Shown here: positions 16,905 to 26,541 of the stretch, piece after piece
Numbering within the stretch: the first letter of the stretch is position 1
How the letters are laid out: each line of letters begins with the position of its first letter
Assembly (NCBI RefSeq): GCF_001529295.1
Contig: NZ_LLWK01000035.1
Location: 1 to 64,000 of the forward strand
DNA: 64,000 bases
Source: Flavobacterium sp. TAB 87
Lineage (GTDB): Bacteria > Bacteroidota > Bacteroidia > Flavobacteriales > Flavobacteriaceae
Direction: 5' to 3'
Made by a program: the position numbers and the translations under genes
Notes under the pieces: generated by a model
Database searches by the model: none
The model's input: only the letters and a program-made list of their open reading frames with translations
Told to the model about the DNA's origin: nothing

Positions 16905-19112
16905 ATGTCGCAAATTCGTTTTGTTTTATTTGTACTATTCGTACTTACTTTTTGTACTCCCAAAGGATTCGCGCAAGCAGACACGCTCAGTGTTTCAGAA
17001 ATAAAAGTACTCACCGATACTGCAGTATCTTATTTTAATACGTCACAGTTTCAAAAATCATTACTTACTTCTAGATTAGCTTTAAATTTTGCAATTGCAT
17101 CAAAAGATAATTTACTAATTGCCAGATGTTATAATATTATCGCAGGAAATTGTCATGTTATTTCACAAATTAACAAGGCTGTTTTTTATTATGATAAAGC
17201 ATTGTATCACGCCAATTTAACAGAAGACGATGTTATCAAAGGAAAGATAAATAACAATTTAGGAAATATTTATTTTTTTGACAGAAAAGAAACTGCCAAA
17301 GGAATTCTTCACTTTGAAAAGGCGATCGAATATAGTAACAAATCAAACGATTTACTTGGCATTTTTTTGACGAAAGTAAATATTACTTGGGCATACTTTA
17401 AGATTGGAGAGTTCGAGAAAGGAAAAGAAACTCTAAATTACGTCAATAAACATAGTTCTGAATTACTTTCTCCCGCAACTTCGACAGCATTCTACATGAT
17501 CAACGCGATTTATGCCGCACACCTAAATAAATCCTATGTAGCGCATAATTATTTCTTAAAAGCAATAAATGAAGGTAATAAATGGGACAAGCAATCTGAC
17601 CTTTCTTATGCTTATTTAGCCTATTCACAATTTTTAGATCGTGTAGGCAAACCAGACGCAGCTTACGAAAACTTGTTAAAATACAACACCATCGTCGACC
17701 AATTAAATAACGTAGAAATTTTTAATAAAGCAGAACTCGAGGGTACAAATTTAGAATTAGATGAGTACAAACGTGAACTAATTAAAATTGAAAATGAAAA
17801 ATTAACTCAAATTCAAAATCTACAAAAATCAAAATTAATAAATTTTCTATCCATCTCACTGTCGCTGATTTTTTTACTGCTCATCGTAACTTTATTTAGA
17901 AACGTCAATTTCAAGAAAAAAGCAAACGCACAATTACTGCAGGCAAATGAAGAATTGCGCTTGGCTAAAGAACAAGCCGAAGAAGGTTCTAAGCTAAAAA
18001 CTCAATTCATTTCGACTATTAGTCATGAGCTACGAACGCCGCTTTACGGAGTAGTTGGAATTACAAACATGCTGTTAGAAGAACACAAAGAACTTTCTAA
18101 AAGTCAACATCTTCGATCTTTAAAATTCTCGGCTCGATATCTGCTGCTGTTAGTAAATGATATTCTTCAGATTAATAAAATTGAAGAAAAAAAGGTGATT
18201 TTAGAACAAATGACTTTTAATATTTCTGACGAAGTCGATATGATCAAAAATTCACTTTCTTTTTTAACACAGAGTAATAACAATCAAATTCTTGTAAAAG
18301 TAGATCCTGCTATTCCCGAATATTTAATAGGAGATAAACTTCGGCTGTCTCAAATTTTGATGAATTTAATTAGCAATGCTTTAAAATTCACTAAAGACGG
18401 AAACATTTTTGTTCACATTAATTTAGTAAAAACGGAAGGCAAATCGCATTATCTTGAATTTAAGATCAAAGATACCGGAATGGGAATCGCAGATTTAGAT
18501 CAAGATAAAATATTCGAAAAATTTGTTCAAGTTGGCCGAAAAGAAACCGACTACCAAGGAACTGGCTTAGGATTAACAATTGTAAAACACTTATTAAGCT
18601 TATTTGACAGCACCATAAGTTTAGAAAGTGTGGTGGATAAAGGTTCTACTTTTACTTTTACGATAGCTTTTGACCATGATCCAGAAATGACTACAAAAAT
18701 TATCAATGAAATTGACGTCGACTTGACATCAAAAGAAATTTTGCGAATTTTAGTGGTCGAGGATAATTCAATTAATCAATTGGTCACAAAAAAAATTATC
18801 GAAAAAAACAATTATCTCTGTACTGTAGTTGAAGATGGATTTTCGGCAATAAAAATTTTAAAAACGGAGCAATTTGACATTATATTAATGGATATCAATA
18901 TGCCAATATTAAATGGATTTGAGACCACGCAACGCATACGCAGCCTGGGAATTGAAACGCCAATTGTCGCTCTTACTGCTTTTGACAAAGAAGAAGTTAC
19001 AGAAGACGCATTAGCTTGCGGCATGAATGACATCATTATCAAACCATTTGACCCACTAAAATTATTTAAAATTATAAATTGCCTGGTTTATAAAAATAAA
19101 AGTGAATTGTAA
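16905..19112 (+). CDS. TPR-containing hybrid sensor histidine kinase/response regulator
   Basis: The product (735 residues from 16905, 745 from 16875) starts with a signal peptide (FVLFVLFVLTFCTPKGFAQ). A periplasmic tetratricopeptide-type helical region follows, then one membrane helix (FLSISLSLIFLLLIVTLF) and a short coiled coil. The kinase core has the H-box FISTISHELRTPLYG with the phospho-His. The ATPase region shows NLISNALKFTKDG, KDTGMGI and GTGLGLTIVKHLL. A C-terminal receiver domain begins ILRILVVEDNSINQ, with phospho-Asp in LMDINMPILNG and the conserved Lys in IIKPFDP. No DNA-binding domain is attached, so the output partner lies elsewhere. The upstream promoter element and signal-peptide layout favour the 16905 start. 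The signal sensed is unknown. Confidence 0.9.
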   Translation: MSQIRFVLFVLFVLTFCTPKGFAQADTLSVSEIKVLTDTAVSYFNTSQFQKSLLTSRLALNFAIASKDNLLIARCYNIIAGNCHVISQINKAVFYYDKALYHANLTEDDVIKGKINNNLGNIYFFDRKETAKGILHFEKAIEYSNKSNDLLGIFLTKVNITWAYFKIGEFEKGKETLNYVNKHSSELLSPATSTAFYMINAIYAAHLNKSYVAHNYFLKAINEGNKWDKQSDLSYAYLAYSQFLDRVGKPDAAYENLLKYNTIVDQLNNVEIFNKAELEGTNLELDEYKRELIKIENEKLTQIQNLQKSKLINFLSISLSLIFLLLIVTLFRNVNFKKKANAQLLQANEELRLAKEQAEEGSKLKTQFISTISHELRTPLYGVVGITNMLLEEHKELSKSQHLRSLKFSARYLLLLVNDILQINKIEEKKVILEQMTFNISDEVDMIKNSLSFLTQSNNNQILVKVDPAIPEYLIGDKLRLSQILMNLISNALKFTKDGNIFVHINLVKTEGKSHYLEFKIKDTGMGIADLDQDKIFEKFVQVGRKETDYQGTGLGLTIVKHLLSLFDSTISLESVVDKGSTFTFTIAFDHDPEMTTKIINEIDVDLTSKEILRILVVEDNSINQLVTKKIIEKNNYLCTVVEDGFSAIKILKTEQFDIILMDINMPILNGFETTQRIRSLGIETPIVALTAFDKEEVTEDALACGMNDIIIKPFDPLKLFKIINCLVYKNKSEL

Positions 19113-19244
19113 GCAGTCTATACTAAAATAAACTGCCATGAATTAAAACTAATTCCCTTTAAAGATTTTCACCTACTTCAAAAATAGTCACTAATAAACA
19201 ACTATAATTTATTGCAATTCTCCACAAACGGAGGAGCTTAAAAA

Positions 19245-20270
19245 TTAAATTTCTAATTTTTGTATCGTATCTAAAACGTAGGTATGCATAACAGCTCTAT
19301 AATCTAAGTGCGTAACAATTCGTAAGCGCCCTTGTCCCATCGAACTTATCGATATGTTTTTTTGTTTTAATTTTTCTATTACTTCCTTTTCGTTACAGTA
19401 TTTCTGAAGAGAAAATATTAAAATATTAGTTTCAACTTGTTCAACAGTGGCAACCCAACTTTTCGTTTGCAATACTGCTGCAATTTCTTGCGCTCTTTTA
19501 TGATCAACCGCCAGTCGTTGCCAGTTATTATCAATAGCAAAAATTCCTGCAGCGGCCAAATATCCTACTTGTCTCATTCCGCCTCCTAATATTTTTCGAA
19601 TTCTAAGTGCTTTGTGTATCGACGCTTTACTTCCTAGCAAAACTGAACCAATTGGTGCACCCAAACCTTTAGACAAGCAAACCGAAATGGTATCAAAAAG
19701 TTTTCCAAATTCTCTCGGATCTTGATTTTTGGCGATAAGGGCGTTCCAAATACGAGCACCATCCAAATGGTATTTTAAATTATTTGCAACACAAACTCTT
19801 TTGATGTTTTTTAAATCTTCAATTTCATAACACGCTCCGCCACCTTTATTCGTTGTGTTCTCAATACAAACCAAACTTGTCAACGGACTGTGGTAAAATT
19901 CTGGATCGTTAATCGCCCCTTGCACTTGCTCGGCGGTAATCATTCCGCGATTTCCATCAATTAGACAGCAAGAAACACCGCTGTTAAAAGAAACTCCACC
20001 ACCTTCATAATGATAAACATGCGCATATTTATCTGCAATTAATTGCTCTCCTGGCTGTGTATGTAATTTTATTGCAACTTGATTGGCCATAGTTCCCGAA
20101 GGAAAAAAAAGACCAGCTTCCATACCAAATATTTTGGCAACTTTGGCTTCCAACTCAATTACAGTAGGATCTTGTTTGTACACATCATCTCCTACTTGTG
20201 CATTAAACATATATTGCAACATTTCTATACTTGGCTTGGTGATTGTATCGCTAACTAAATTTATTTCCAT
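19245..20270 (-). CDS. ltaE: Low-specificity L-threonine aldolase
   Basis: The 341-residue PLP enzyme cleaves L-threonine/L-allo-threonine to glycine and acetaldehyde. It begins INLVSDTITKPS with the VSDTxTKP signature. It contains GDDVYKQDPTV, FFPSGTMANQVAIK, HLDGARIWNA (Asp that binds the PLP nitrogen) and VCLSKGLGAPIGSVLLG with the Schiff-base lysine. Length is typical. It is transcribed divergently from prfB. Glycine supply or threonine breakdown is the likely role. Confidence 0.93.
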   Translation of the reverse strand: MEINLVSDTITKPSIEMLQYMFNAQVGDDVYKQDPTVIELEAKVAKIFGMEAGLFFPSGTMANQVAIKLHTQPGEQLIADKYAHVYHYEGGGVSFNSGVSCCLIDGNRGMITAEQVQGAINDPEFYHSPLTSLVCIENTTNKGGGACYEIEDLKNIKRVCVANNLKYHLDGARIWNALIAKNQDPREFGKLFDTISVCLSKGLGAPIGSVLLGSKASIHKALRIRKILGGGMRQVGYLAAAGIFAIDNNWQRLAVDHKRAQEIAAVLQTKSWVATVEQVETNILIFSLQKYCNEKEVIEKLKQKNISISSMGQGRLRIVTHLDYRAVMHTYVLDTIQKLEI

Positions 20271-20410
20271 ATTCTAAAAACTATATCTTATTTTTGCCTA
20301 CAAAATTACGTATTCGGACTCGTTCTACCATAAAAATAAATAGTATTAACGAGAACCGTTGCATAATAACGAATGTATTTTAATTATCTTATTTAAACTA
20401 GTATTAATTT

Positions 20411-21509
20411 ATGACAACAACCGAACAAATAAAAGGTATTGTGGAGCGTCTTGGTGCGTTGAGGAGGTATCTTTGACGTTGATGCTAAACTAATTGAAAT
20501 TGCCAACGAGGAAGAAAAAACTTTTGCTCCCGATTTTTGGAACAATGCAAAAGAAGCGGAACTTATTGTAAAAAACCTTCGCAATAAGAAAAAATGGATT
20601 GAAGATTACGACAAAGCAATTGAGGTTACTGATGAACTGCAACTGGCATATGAATTTCATAAGGAAGGTGAAGTTTCTTCTGAAGAATTGGATGAACAAT
20701 ATTTTGCAGTTGAAACCCATATTGATAACATCGAATTCAAAAACATGCTTTCAGATGAAGGGGACAGCTTAAGTGCTGTTCTGCAGATAACTGCTGGTGC
20801 TGGTGGAACGGAAAGCTGCGATTGGGCGCAAATGTTGATGCGCATGTACATGATGTGGGGCGAAAAAAATGGCTATAAAATAAAAGAATTAAACTTTCAA
20901 GAAGGAGAAGTTGCTGGAATAAAAACGGTGACTTTAGAGTTTGATGGTGATTATTCTTTTGGTTATTTAAAAGGCGAAAACGGAGTACATCGTTTAGTAC
21001 GAATTTCTCCCTTTGATAGTAATGCCAAGCGCCATACTTCGTTCGTTTCTGTGTATGTGTATCCATTGGTTGATGACAGCATCGAAATTGACATTAATCC
21101 AGCTGATATTGAAATTACAACTTCAAGATCAAGCGGTGCTGGCGGACAAAACGTGAACAAAGTAGAAACGAAAGTGCAATTGGTACACAAACCAACTGGA
21201 ATACAAATTCAGTGTTCAGAAACTCGCTCACAGCAAGACAACAGACAACGTGCTATGCAAATGTTACGTTCGCAATTGTACGAAATTGAGTTGAAAAAGC
21301 AGCAAGAGCAACGTGCTGATATTGAGGCTGGAAAAATGAAAATCGAATGGGGCTCGCAAATTCGAAACTATGTCATGCAACCATATAAATTAGTTAAAGA
21401 TGTACGAACAGGATTCGAAACCAGCGACGTAGATGGAGTAATGAATGGTGATATCGACGGATTTTTAAAAGCGTTCCTGATGATGATGGGACAAAGAGAA
21501 GAAGAATAG
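20411..21509 (+). CDS. prfB: Peptide chain release factor 2, with programmed +1 frameshift
   Basis: Translation starts at the ATG at 20411, reads 21 codons to TAT CTT, and meets an in-frame TGA at 20474-20476. A +1 slip at CTT-T continues at GAC (20475-20477) to the stop at 21507-21509, giving about 365 residues (join 20411-20473 and 20475-21509). Downstream are the RF2 features: SPFDS, the stop-codon-reading motif, and [18 protein letters not shown], with the GGQ that triggers peptide release. RF2 terminates at UGA and UAA, so low RF2 lets the ribosome pause and shift, restoring RF2. This is normal autoregulation and not a broken gene. A terminator follows. Confidence 0.96.
20460..20476 (+). 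promoter_or_regulatory. RF2 programmed frameshift site
   Basis: The stretch TGAGGAGGTATCTTTGA has an internal Shine-Dalgarno-like AGGAGG, then TAT CTT TGA followed by C. This is the canonical stimulator, slippery CTT codon and poorly terminating TGAC context of prfB genes. It is notable because this organism otherwise shows little Shine-Dalgarno use. Confidence 0.9.
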
Positions 21510-21527
21510 TCTAAGAAATAATCTGAG

Positions 21528-21565
21528 AAAAGGGTTTGGTTTTTTAAATAAAATCAAGCCCTTTT
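21528..21565 (+). terminator. Rho-independent terminator after prfB
   Basis: A 16-bp stem (21528-21543 with 21550-21565, two G-U pairs) with a 6-base loop is followed by T residues. Confidence 0.8.
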
Positions 21566-21895
21566 TTAGTAAATATAATTTCACTAATACATCTTCGCCT
21601 AAAAATCGCTCTGTTTCTAGATAAATGAACTTTATAACAATCTACAAAAGAATGAGTTTTTGCTACAAATTGAATACATTATAAATACGAGAAATAAGCG
21701 TAGTAAATTTTACTTTAAATAGTTGTACTCATAATGAGATTTTAGTAAAAATAAGTGATGATTTGATCTTAAAAATAGTAATATCAATCCAAAAATGACG
21801 TTTTACATGTAAAGCATCAAAAAAAGAAGTTGCCTGTAGGTGTATTAATGCAAAATAATACGATATTTGCCAGACCAAACGCAATCGATATAGTA
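21566..21895. other. Intergenic region before fbp
   Basis: About 330 AT-rich bases. The only feature seen is GATATTTGC at 21862-21870, which matches the -7 consensus with one mismatch and would start transcription about 20 bases before the fbp ATG. Codons in frame with fbp extend upstream to a TTG at 21830 but lie across this promoter and are probably not translated. Confidence 0.45.
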
Positions 21896-22903
21896 ATGAC
21901 TAAACACAACAAAACTTTAGGTGAATTTATCATCGAAAATCAACAAGCTTTCCAATATTCTTCGGGCGAATTGTCTCGAATTATAAACTCGATCAGACTG
22001 GCTGCAAAAGTGGTCAATTACAAAGTAAACAAAGCGGGTCTCGTTGATATCATTGGCGGCGCTGGCGCACAAAACATTCAAGGAGAAGACCAACAAAAAC
22101 TAGATGTTTATGCCAACGAAGTTTTTATTCAAACACTTATCAATCGTGAAATTGTGTGCGGAATTGCTTCAGAAGAAAATGACGATTTTATTACTGTTGA
22201 AGGAAACGATAAAAGTCATAGCAACAAATATGTCGTTCTCATGGATCCTCTAGACGGATCTTCAAACATTGATGTAAATGTCTCAGTAGGAACTATCTTC
22301 TCTGTTTACAGACGAATTACTCCAATTGGAACTCCAGTAACTTTAGAAGATTTTTTACAACCTGGCGTGAATCAAGTAGCAGCAGGTTATGTTATTTATG
22401 GAACGTCTACGATGCTGGTTTATACCACCGGTCACGGTGTAAATGGTTTTACACTGAATCCAGCAATAGGAACCTTTTATCTCTCGCATCCTAATATGAC
22501 TTTTGCAGAAGATGGAAATATTTACTCTATCAACGAAGGTAATTATGTGCATTTTCCTCAGGGTGTAAAAAATTATCTAAAATATTGTCAAACCGAAGAA
22601 GGTGATCGTCCCTATACTTCTAGGTACATCGGAAGCTTAGTCTCTGATTTTCATAGAAATATGATAAAAGGTGGGATTTATATTTATCCCACAAGTAGCA
22701 AAGCTCCAAAAGGAAAATTACGTTTGTTATACGAAGGAAATCCAATGGCGTTTATTGCAGAACAAGCAGGCGGTAAAGCATCTGACGGAGAAAATAGAAT
22801 ATTAGAAATAACTCCAACAGAATTACATCAAAGAATTCCGTTTTTCTGTGGAAGCAAGAATATGGTAGAAAAAGCCGAAGAATTTATGCTAGAATCTAAA
22901 TAA
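21896..22903 (+). CDS. fbp: Fructose-1,6-bisphosphatase class I
   Basis: The 335-residue enzyme hydrolyses fructose 1,6-bisphosphate to fructose 6-phosphate in gluconeogenesis. It shows [22 protein letters not shown], and [20 protein letters not shown], the metal-binding DPLDGS motif. [23 protein letters not shown] is the AMP/substrate-side region, and [24 protein letters not shown] is near the C-terminus. The ATG at 21896 matches the usual N-terminus ([12 protein letters not shown]). An upstream TTG at 21830 would add 22 atypical residues overlapping a promoter-like element. The gene is monocistronic with its own terminator. Confidence 0.95.
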   Translation: MTKHNKTLGEFIIENQQAFQYSSGELSRIINSIRLAAKVVNYKVNKAGLVDIIGGAGAQNIQGEDQQKLDVYANEVFIQTLINREIVCGIASEENDDFITVEGNDKSHSNKYVVLMDPLDGSSNIDVNVSVGTIFSVYRRITPIGTPVTLEDFLQPGVNQVAAGYVIYGTSTMLVYTTGHGVNGFTLNPAIGTFYLSHPNMTFAEDGNIYSINEGNYVHFPQGVKNYLKYCQTEEGDRPYTSRYIGSLVSDFHRNMIKGGIYIYPTSSKAPKGKLRLLYEGNPMAFIAEQAGGKASDGENRILEITPTELHQRIPFFCGSKNMVEKAEEFMLESK

Positions 22904-22941
22904 AAAATAACTCTTCAAATAACACGAATTAAACTGCACAA

Positions 22942-22974
22942 AAAAACTGGTTACCAATAATGGAACCAGTTTTT
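22942..22974 (+). terminator. Terminator between fbp and a convergent gene
   Basis: AAAAACTGGTT (22942-22952) pairs with AACCAGTTTTT (22964-22974) across an 11-base loop. A/T flanks on both sides allow bidirectional use. Confidence 0.75.
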
Positions 22975-23005
22975 ATATTTATAAAGAGAATTTCAATTCC
23001 TTATA

Positions 23006-23467
23006 TTAGTCTTTCAGTTGCTCAATAGCACTTTCTACAGCAACTAATTGTTTGCAAAAAATCATTTCTAATTCAGATGAAAGCGGCAATTCTCTTAAAG
23101 TTTGTCTATAAATACTAACGATTGATTGCTCTTGCTCAATACACGAATGTACTGCCGAAACTTCAGAGTTAGACAAGAAGTCTAATCGACCCGATTTTTC
23201 TGAAGTTCTCGCAACTGTATTTGCATTAAAACGACTTGCTTTTGTATATTTTTTAATCTGATTTTGAAGTTGAATGATAAATAAGATTCGCTCTTTTGCA
23301 AATGCAAAAAAAGTAGCGCTCTGCTTCTTATCCTTACTATTTTGAGAGGCTTTTACGTAAGACAAACGGGCTTTTTTTAAATAGTCTACAAGTTCTATCA
23401 TACGAATAGTTCTTAAAGCATATTGGTTTTCCAAACACGTAGCTTGAAGGTGTAATGTTGTGCTCAT
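23006..23467 (-). CDS. Helical protein of unknown function, possibly ferritin-like bundle
   Basis: From the ATG at 23467 the product has 153 residues and is almost entirely alpha-helical by pattern, with heptad-like runs (MIELVDYLKKARLSYVKAS, FAFAKERILFIIQLQNQIKK, CKQLVAVESAIEQLK). It resembles four-helix-bundle stress proteins of the DUF2383 type, but the usual metal-binding Glu/His pattern is not obvious, so this is only a guess. A TTG 20 codons upstream would add a non-conserved-looking N-terminus. It converges on fbp and diverges from the OsmC-like gene, which hints at stress response. Confidence 0.65.
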   Translation of the reverse strand: MSTTLHLQATCLENQYALRTIRMIELVDYLKKARLSYVKASQNSKDKKQSATFFAFAKERILFIIQLQNQIKKYTKASRFNANTVARTSEKSGRLDFLSNSEVSAVHSCIEQEQSIVSIYRQTLRELPLSSELEMIFCKQLVAVESAIEQLKD

Positions 23468-23640
23468 AGATATGTTATTTAGTTTACCGTAAAATTCGTC
23501 TACTAGACCATTTTTTTTATTACACAATTATGATATTACATTATAACATTTTCAGTATTCGATAAATCATGCGGGCTTAAGAGGATAAAAACCAATTGAT
23601 TTACATAACTTTATAAATCAATGAAGTAAAAAATTATATT

Positions 23641-24051
23641 ATGAAAAGAAATGCAACTGCCATTTGGCATGGAACTGGACAAGATGGAAGCGGAGAAATT
23701 ACAACTGAAAGCAAGGTGTTAAACAAAACGCAGCTCTCTTACAAGAGTCGTTTTGAAGATGGAATAGGAACTAATCCTGAAGAATTAGTTGCCGCTGCTC
23801 ACGCAGGCTGCTTTACCATGAAATTATCTTTTTTATTAGCCGAAGCTGGTTTCACAGCAGATACGTTGGAAACTAAAGGTTATATCACTTTTGAAGATGG
23901 TGCAGTAACCGAATCTCATTTGGTTCTAAATGCAACTATACCAAAAATAGCAAAAGATGAATTTGATAAATGTGTGAAGGACGCAGAGCTTAATTGCCCA
24001 ATGAGTAAATTATTAGATACAAAAATTACAGTAGATGCAACTTTGCAATAG
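23641..24051 (+). CDS. OsmC family peroxiredoxin-like protein
   Basis: The 136-residue protein matches OsmC/Ohr-type thiol peroxidases, which reduce organic hydroperoxides with two cysteines. The first lies in AAAHAGCFTMKLSFLLAEAG and the second in ELNCPMSKLL. The N-terminus RNATAIWHGTGQDGSGEI is typical of the OsmC branch rather than Ohr, and the length is right for it. It is monocistronic with a strong terminator 14 bases after the stop. Confidence 0.92.
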   Translation: MKRNATAIWHGTGQDGSGEITTESKVLNKTQLSYKSRFEDGIGTNPEELVAAAHAGCFTMKLSFLLAEAGFTADTLETKGYITFEDGAVTESHLVLNATIPKIAKDEFDKCVKDAELNCPMSKLLDTKITVDATLQ

Positions 24052-24064
24052 CAGTTCAAAAAAA

Positions 24065-24094
24065 AAACCGTCTCAATTGAATTTGAGACGGTTT
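24065..24094 (+). terminator. Rho-independent terminator after the OsmC-like gene
   Basis: AAACCGTCTCAA (24065-24076) pairs perfectly with TTGAGACGGTTT (24083-24094), with a 6-base loop and a T run downstream. The A run upstream allows use by the convergent minus-strand gene. Confidence 0.85.
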
Positions 24095-24103
24095 ACTTTT
24101 TTT

Positions 24104-24301
24104 TTACAATTTTACTAAGACGAGGCATTGTTTTAGTTCTGGTTTTTCAGTAGTAAAACTTAACAGCCACTCCTGTAATTGCTCCATTTCGTAAGGCAAC
24201 AATGTTTTGATGGCTTTCTCTAATTCTTTGCAAAAAAGAGCGGGATCGAAACTTACTCTCTCAAGTATAGATTTCGTGTAATCATACATCATTTTCGACA
24301 T
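24104..24301 (-). CDS. Small conserved-looking protein of unknown function
   Basis: This 65-residue protein (MSKMMYDYTKSILERVSFD at the start) is predicted helical and acidic/amphipathic, with PALFCKELEKAIKTLLPYE and a WL-containing middle. The start is preceded by an AT-rich leader, and the end abuts the terminator shared with the OsmC gene. Similar small proteins are common in Flavobacteria, but I do not recognise a named family. It could be a regulatory or structural small protein. Confidence 0.6.
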   Translation of the reverse strand: MSKMMYDYTKSILERVSFDPALFCKELEKAIKTLLPYEMEQLQEWLLSFTTEKPELKQCLVLVKL

Positions 24302-24467
24302 AATAAATATAATTAGTGGGGTGTTTCTATGTTTTTAAATTCAAAGTAAAAATAACACATAATACCAATGCAAACTAAATTTTAACACTAATTTTTAATT
24401 ATTAATTTACGAATACGTTTTCAAATTCGTAATACCGTAATAAACAACGCTTAGCCAAATCAATATG

Positions 24468-25130
24468 CTATTCTTTAATAGCCCTAAACATTTCTCTTTT
24501 TCCAGGCGGCCCTTCTAACTTTTCTACCCTAAAACCAACCTCAATCATACTTCTTTTTACCACACCGCGAGCAGCATACGTAACCAAAACACCATTCGGC
24601 TTTAAAGCATCGTACATTTTTTTAAAAATTTCCGTACTCCACAGTTCTGGTTGTATTTGATAACCAAAAGCATCGAAATAAATCAAGTCAAATTTTTCCA
24701 CATCATCAATTTCATTAAAAAACTGCTGTCTTTTTGTTAATGAAAATTGATCAGAAATACGAAGCTTCTCATTCCAATTACTTTCATGCATTAGTTTAAA
24801 AGTAGATTTGTATTCATCAGCTTCTAAAACTTCGACATAATTTAATGTTAAAGCTTCAGCTTCAGCAATAGGATATGCCTCTACTCCACTGTAATCAACG
24901 ACGAGGCTATTTTTTGTTGCTTCCAAAAAAGTAATAAACGCATTTAAACCTGAACCAAAACCTATTTCTAATATCGCGATCGGACTTTCTTTAAATAAAG
25001 TAAAACCATTTTTTATAAAGACGTGATTTGCTTCTTGAACGGCTCCAAATTTTGAATGGTAGCATTCATCCAACTCTGGTAAAAATATTGTGGATGAACC
25101 GTCTAAAGTTTGTATAATTTCTCTTTTCAA
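24468..25130 (-). CDS. mnmD: tRNA 5-methylaminomethyl-2-thiouridine methyltransferase (MnmD-type)
   Basis: The 220-residue protein is the stand-alone methyltransferase (MnmD) that completes mnm5s2U at position 34 of tRNAs. In E. coli this domain is fused in MnmC. It opens with IIQTLDGSSTIFLPELDECYHS, the family's DGS-T and YHS signature. The SAM-binding LEIGFGSGLNAF comes next, then YFDAFGYQIQPELWS, which matches the conserved FDxFxPxxxPELW block. YAARGVVKRSMIEVGF and the C-terminal GPPGKREM also fit. No FAD domain is attached. It is monocistronic on the minus strand. Confidence 0.9.
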   Translation of the reverse strand: MKREIIQTLDGSSTIFLPELDECYHSKFGAVQEANHVFIKNGFTLFKESPIAILEIGFGSGLNAFITFLEATKNSLVVDYSGVEAYPIAEAEALTLNYVEVLEADEYKSTFKLMHESNWNEKLRISDQFSLTKRQQFFNEIDDVEKFDLIYFDAFGYQIQPELWSTEIFKKMYDALKPNGVLVTYAARGVVKRSMIEVGFRVEKLEGPPGKREMFRAIKE

Positions 25131-25418
25131 AATAAAATAATAGTATATCTAATTAAACATCTTCAAAATTAATCAAATCAAATACGTTTGTCCTAAAAAA
25201 AACGATTATTTTCGAAAATATGATAGAAACTGAACTCCAATTCAATCCTTTTTTATAATATAAATAAATCACAACAAAGCCTATTAAATTATACCGTTTT
25301 GATAAGGAAGTACGTATTTTTTAATTAATTTTACAGCCATAAAAAGTAACATTTTACTACTTTGTTTCTTAAAAAAGAGATCTTTTTAAGGTAAACAACA
25401 CAAAAACAATTTCTTATC

Positions 25419-26486
25419 ATGAGTACAACTCTAACAAACAAAATCGAAATTACAAAAGCTACCGCTACAAAAATAAATGAGGTAGATTTTGACAACTTAA
25501 GCTTTGGTGCTGTGTTTACAGACCATTTATTTGAATGTGATTTTAAAAATGGAGCTTGGCAAAAACCCGTCATTAAACCATATGCACCATTTTTGTTAGA
25601 CCCGTCAGCAAAAGTGTTTCATTACGGACAAGCTATTTTTGAAGGAATGAAAGCATACAAAGACGAAGCAGATTCGATTTGGTTGTTTAGACCTGACGAA
25701 AATTTTAAACGTTTTAACACTTCTGCGGTACGAATGGCAATGCCAGAAATTCCCGAAGATGTTTTTATGGGCGGATTGAATGAATTGTTAAAAATTGATG
25801 CAAAATGGGTTCAAAAAGGAAACGGAAGCAGCATGTACATTCGTCCCTTTATGATCGCTACCGGTCCAGGTGTGGTTGCAAACCCATCTGATGAATATAA
25901 ATTCATGATTTTACTTTCACCTGCACAAGCGTATTATGCTGGCGAAGTAAAAGTAATTGTTGCTGAGCATTACAGTAGAGCTGCTAACGGTGGTATTGGT
26001 GCTGCAAAAGCGGCCGGCAATTATGCGGGACAATTTTATCCTACCAATTTAGCGAATAAAGAAGGCTTTCAACAAATCATCTGGACCGATGATGCTACAC
26101 ATACCAAGCTTGAAGAAGCAGGCACAATGAATGTGTTTTTTAGAATAAACGATACCTTATTAACAGCACCTGTAAGTGAAAGAATTTTAGACGGAATTAC
26201 CCGTAAAAGTTTATTGGCCATGGCTGAAAAGGAAGGTTTAAAAACAGATGTTCGTTCGGTATTGGTATCTGAACTGGTAGAAGCTGCAAAAGACGGTTCT
26301 CTGAAAGAAATTTTTGGAGCTGGAACTGCTGCAGTTATTAGTCCGATAAAAGGATTCTCTTATAAAAATGAATATTACGAATTGCCTAAAAGTGAAGATT
26401 CGTATGCTGCTTTATTAAAGGAAAAATTAACTAGTCTTCAAAATAAATTATCCGAAGACACTTTTGGTTGGACTGTAAAAGTATAA
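25419..26486 (+). CDS. ilvE: Branched-chain amino acid aminotransferase
   Basis: The 355-residue class IV PLP enzyme transfers amino groups between glutamate and the keto acids of Leu, Ile and Val. Key stretches are FHYGQAIFEGMKAYK, SMYIRPFMIATGPG, GGIGAAKAAGNYAGQF with the Schiff-base lysine, and EEAGTMNVFF, all typical of the larger BCAT type found in Bacteroidetes and eukaryotes. The ATG follows a leader containing the palindrome-like AAAAGAGATCTTTTT. No leader peptide rich in branched-chain codons was found. A strong terminator follows. Confidence 0.94.
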   Translation: MSTTLTNKIEITKATATKINEVDFDNLSFGAVFTDHLFECDFKNGAWQKPVIKPYAPFLLDPSAKVFHYGQAIFEGMKAYKDEADSIWLFRPDENFKRFNTSAVRMAMPEIPEDVFMGGLNELLKIDAKWVQKGNGSSMYIRPFMIATGPGVVANPSDEYKFMILLSPAQAYYAGEVKVIVAEHYSRAANGGIGAAKAAGNYAGQFYPTNLANKEGFQQIIWTDDATHTKLEEAGTMNVFFRINDTLLTAPVSERILDGITRKSLLAMAEKEGLKTDVRSVLVSELVEAAKDGSLKEIFGAGTAAVISPIKGFSYKNEYYELPKSEDSYAALLKEKLTSLQNKLSEDTFGWTVKV

Positions 26487-26503
26487 ACGAAGTTTCTACA
26501 AAT

Positions 26504-26541
26504 AAAAAATGCGATTTACTTAATTGAAAATCGCATTTTTT
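26504..26541 (+). terminator. Bidirectional terminator after ilvE
   Basis: A 14-bp perfect inverted repeat (26504-26517 with 26528-26541, core ATGCGATTT) with a 10-base loop sits between the convergent ilvE and the MazG-like gene, with A and T runs on both sides. Confidence 0.85.

Noticed and set aside
20411..20476. prfB as a frameshifted pseudogene
   Set aside because: The AGGAGG, CTT and TGAC arrangement is the known programmed frameshift site and the rest of RF2 is intact.
25380..25418. Branched-chain leader peptide or T-box before ilvE
   Set aside because: No short frame rich in Leu, Ile or Val codons with a terminator/antiterminator pair was found. Only a short palindrome is present.
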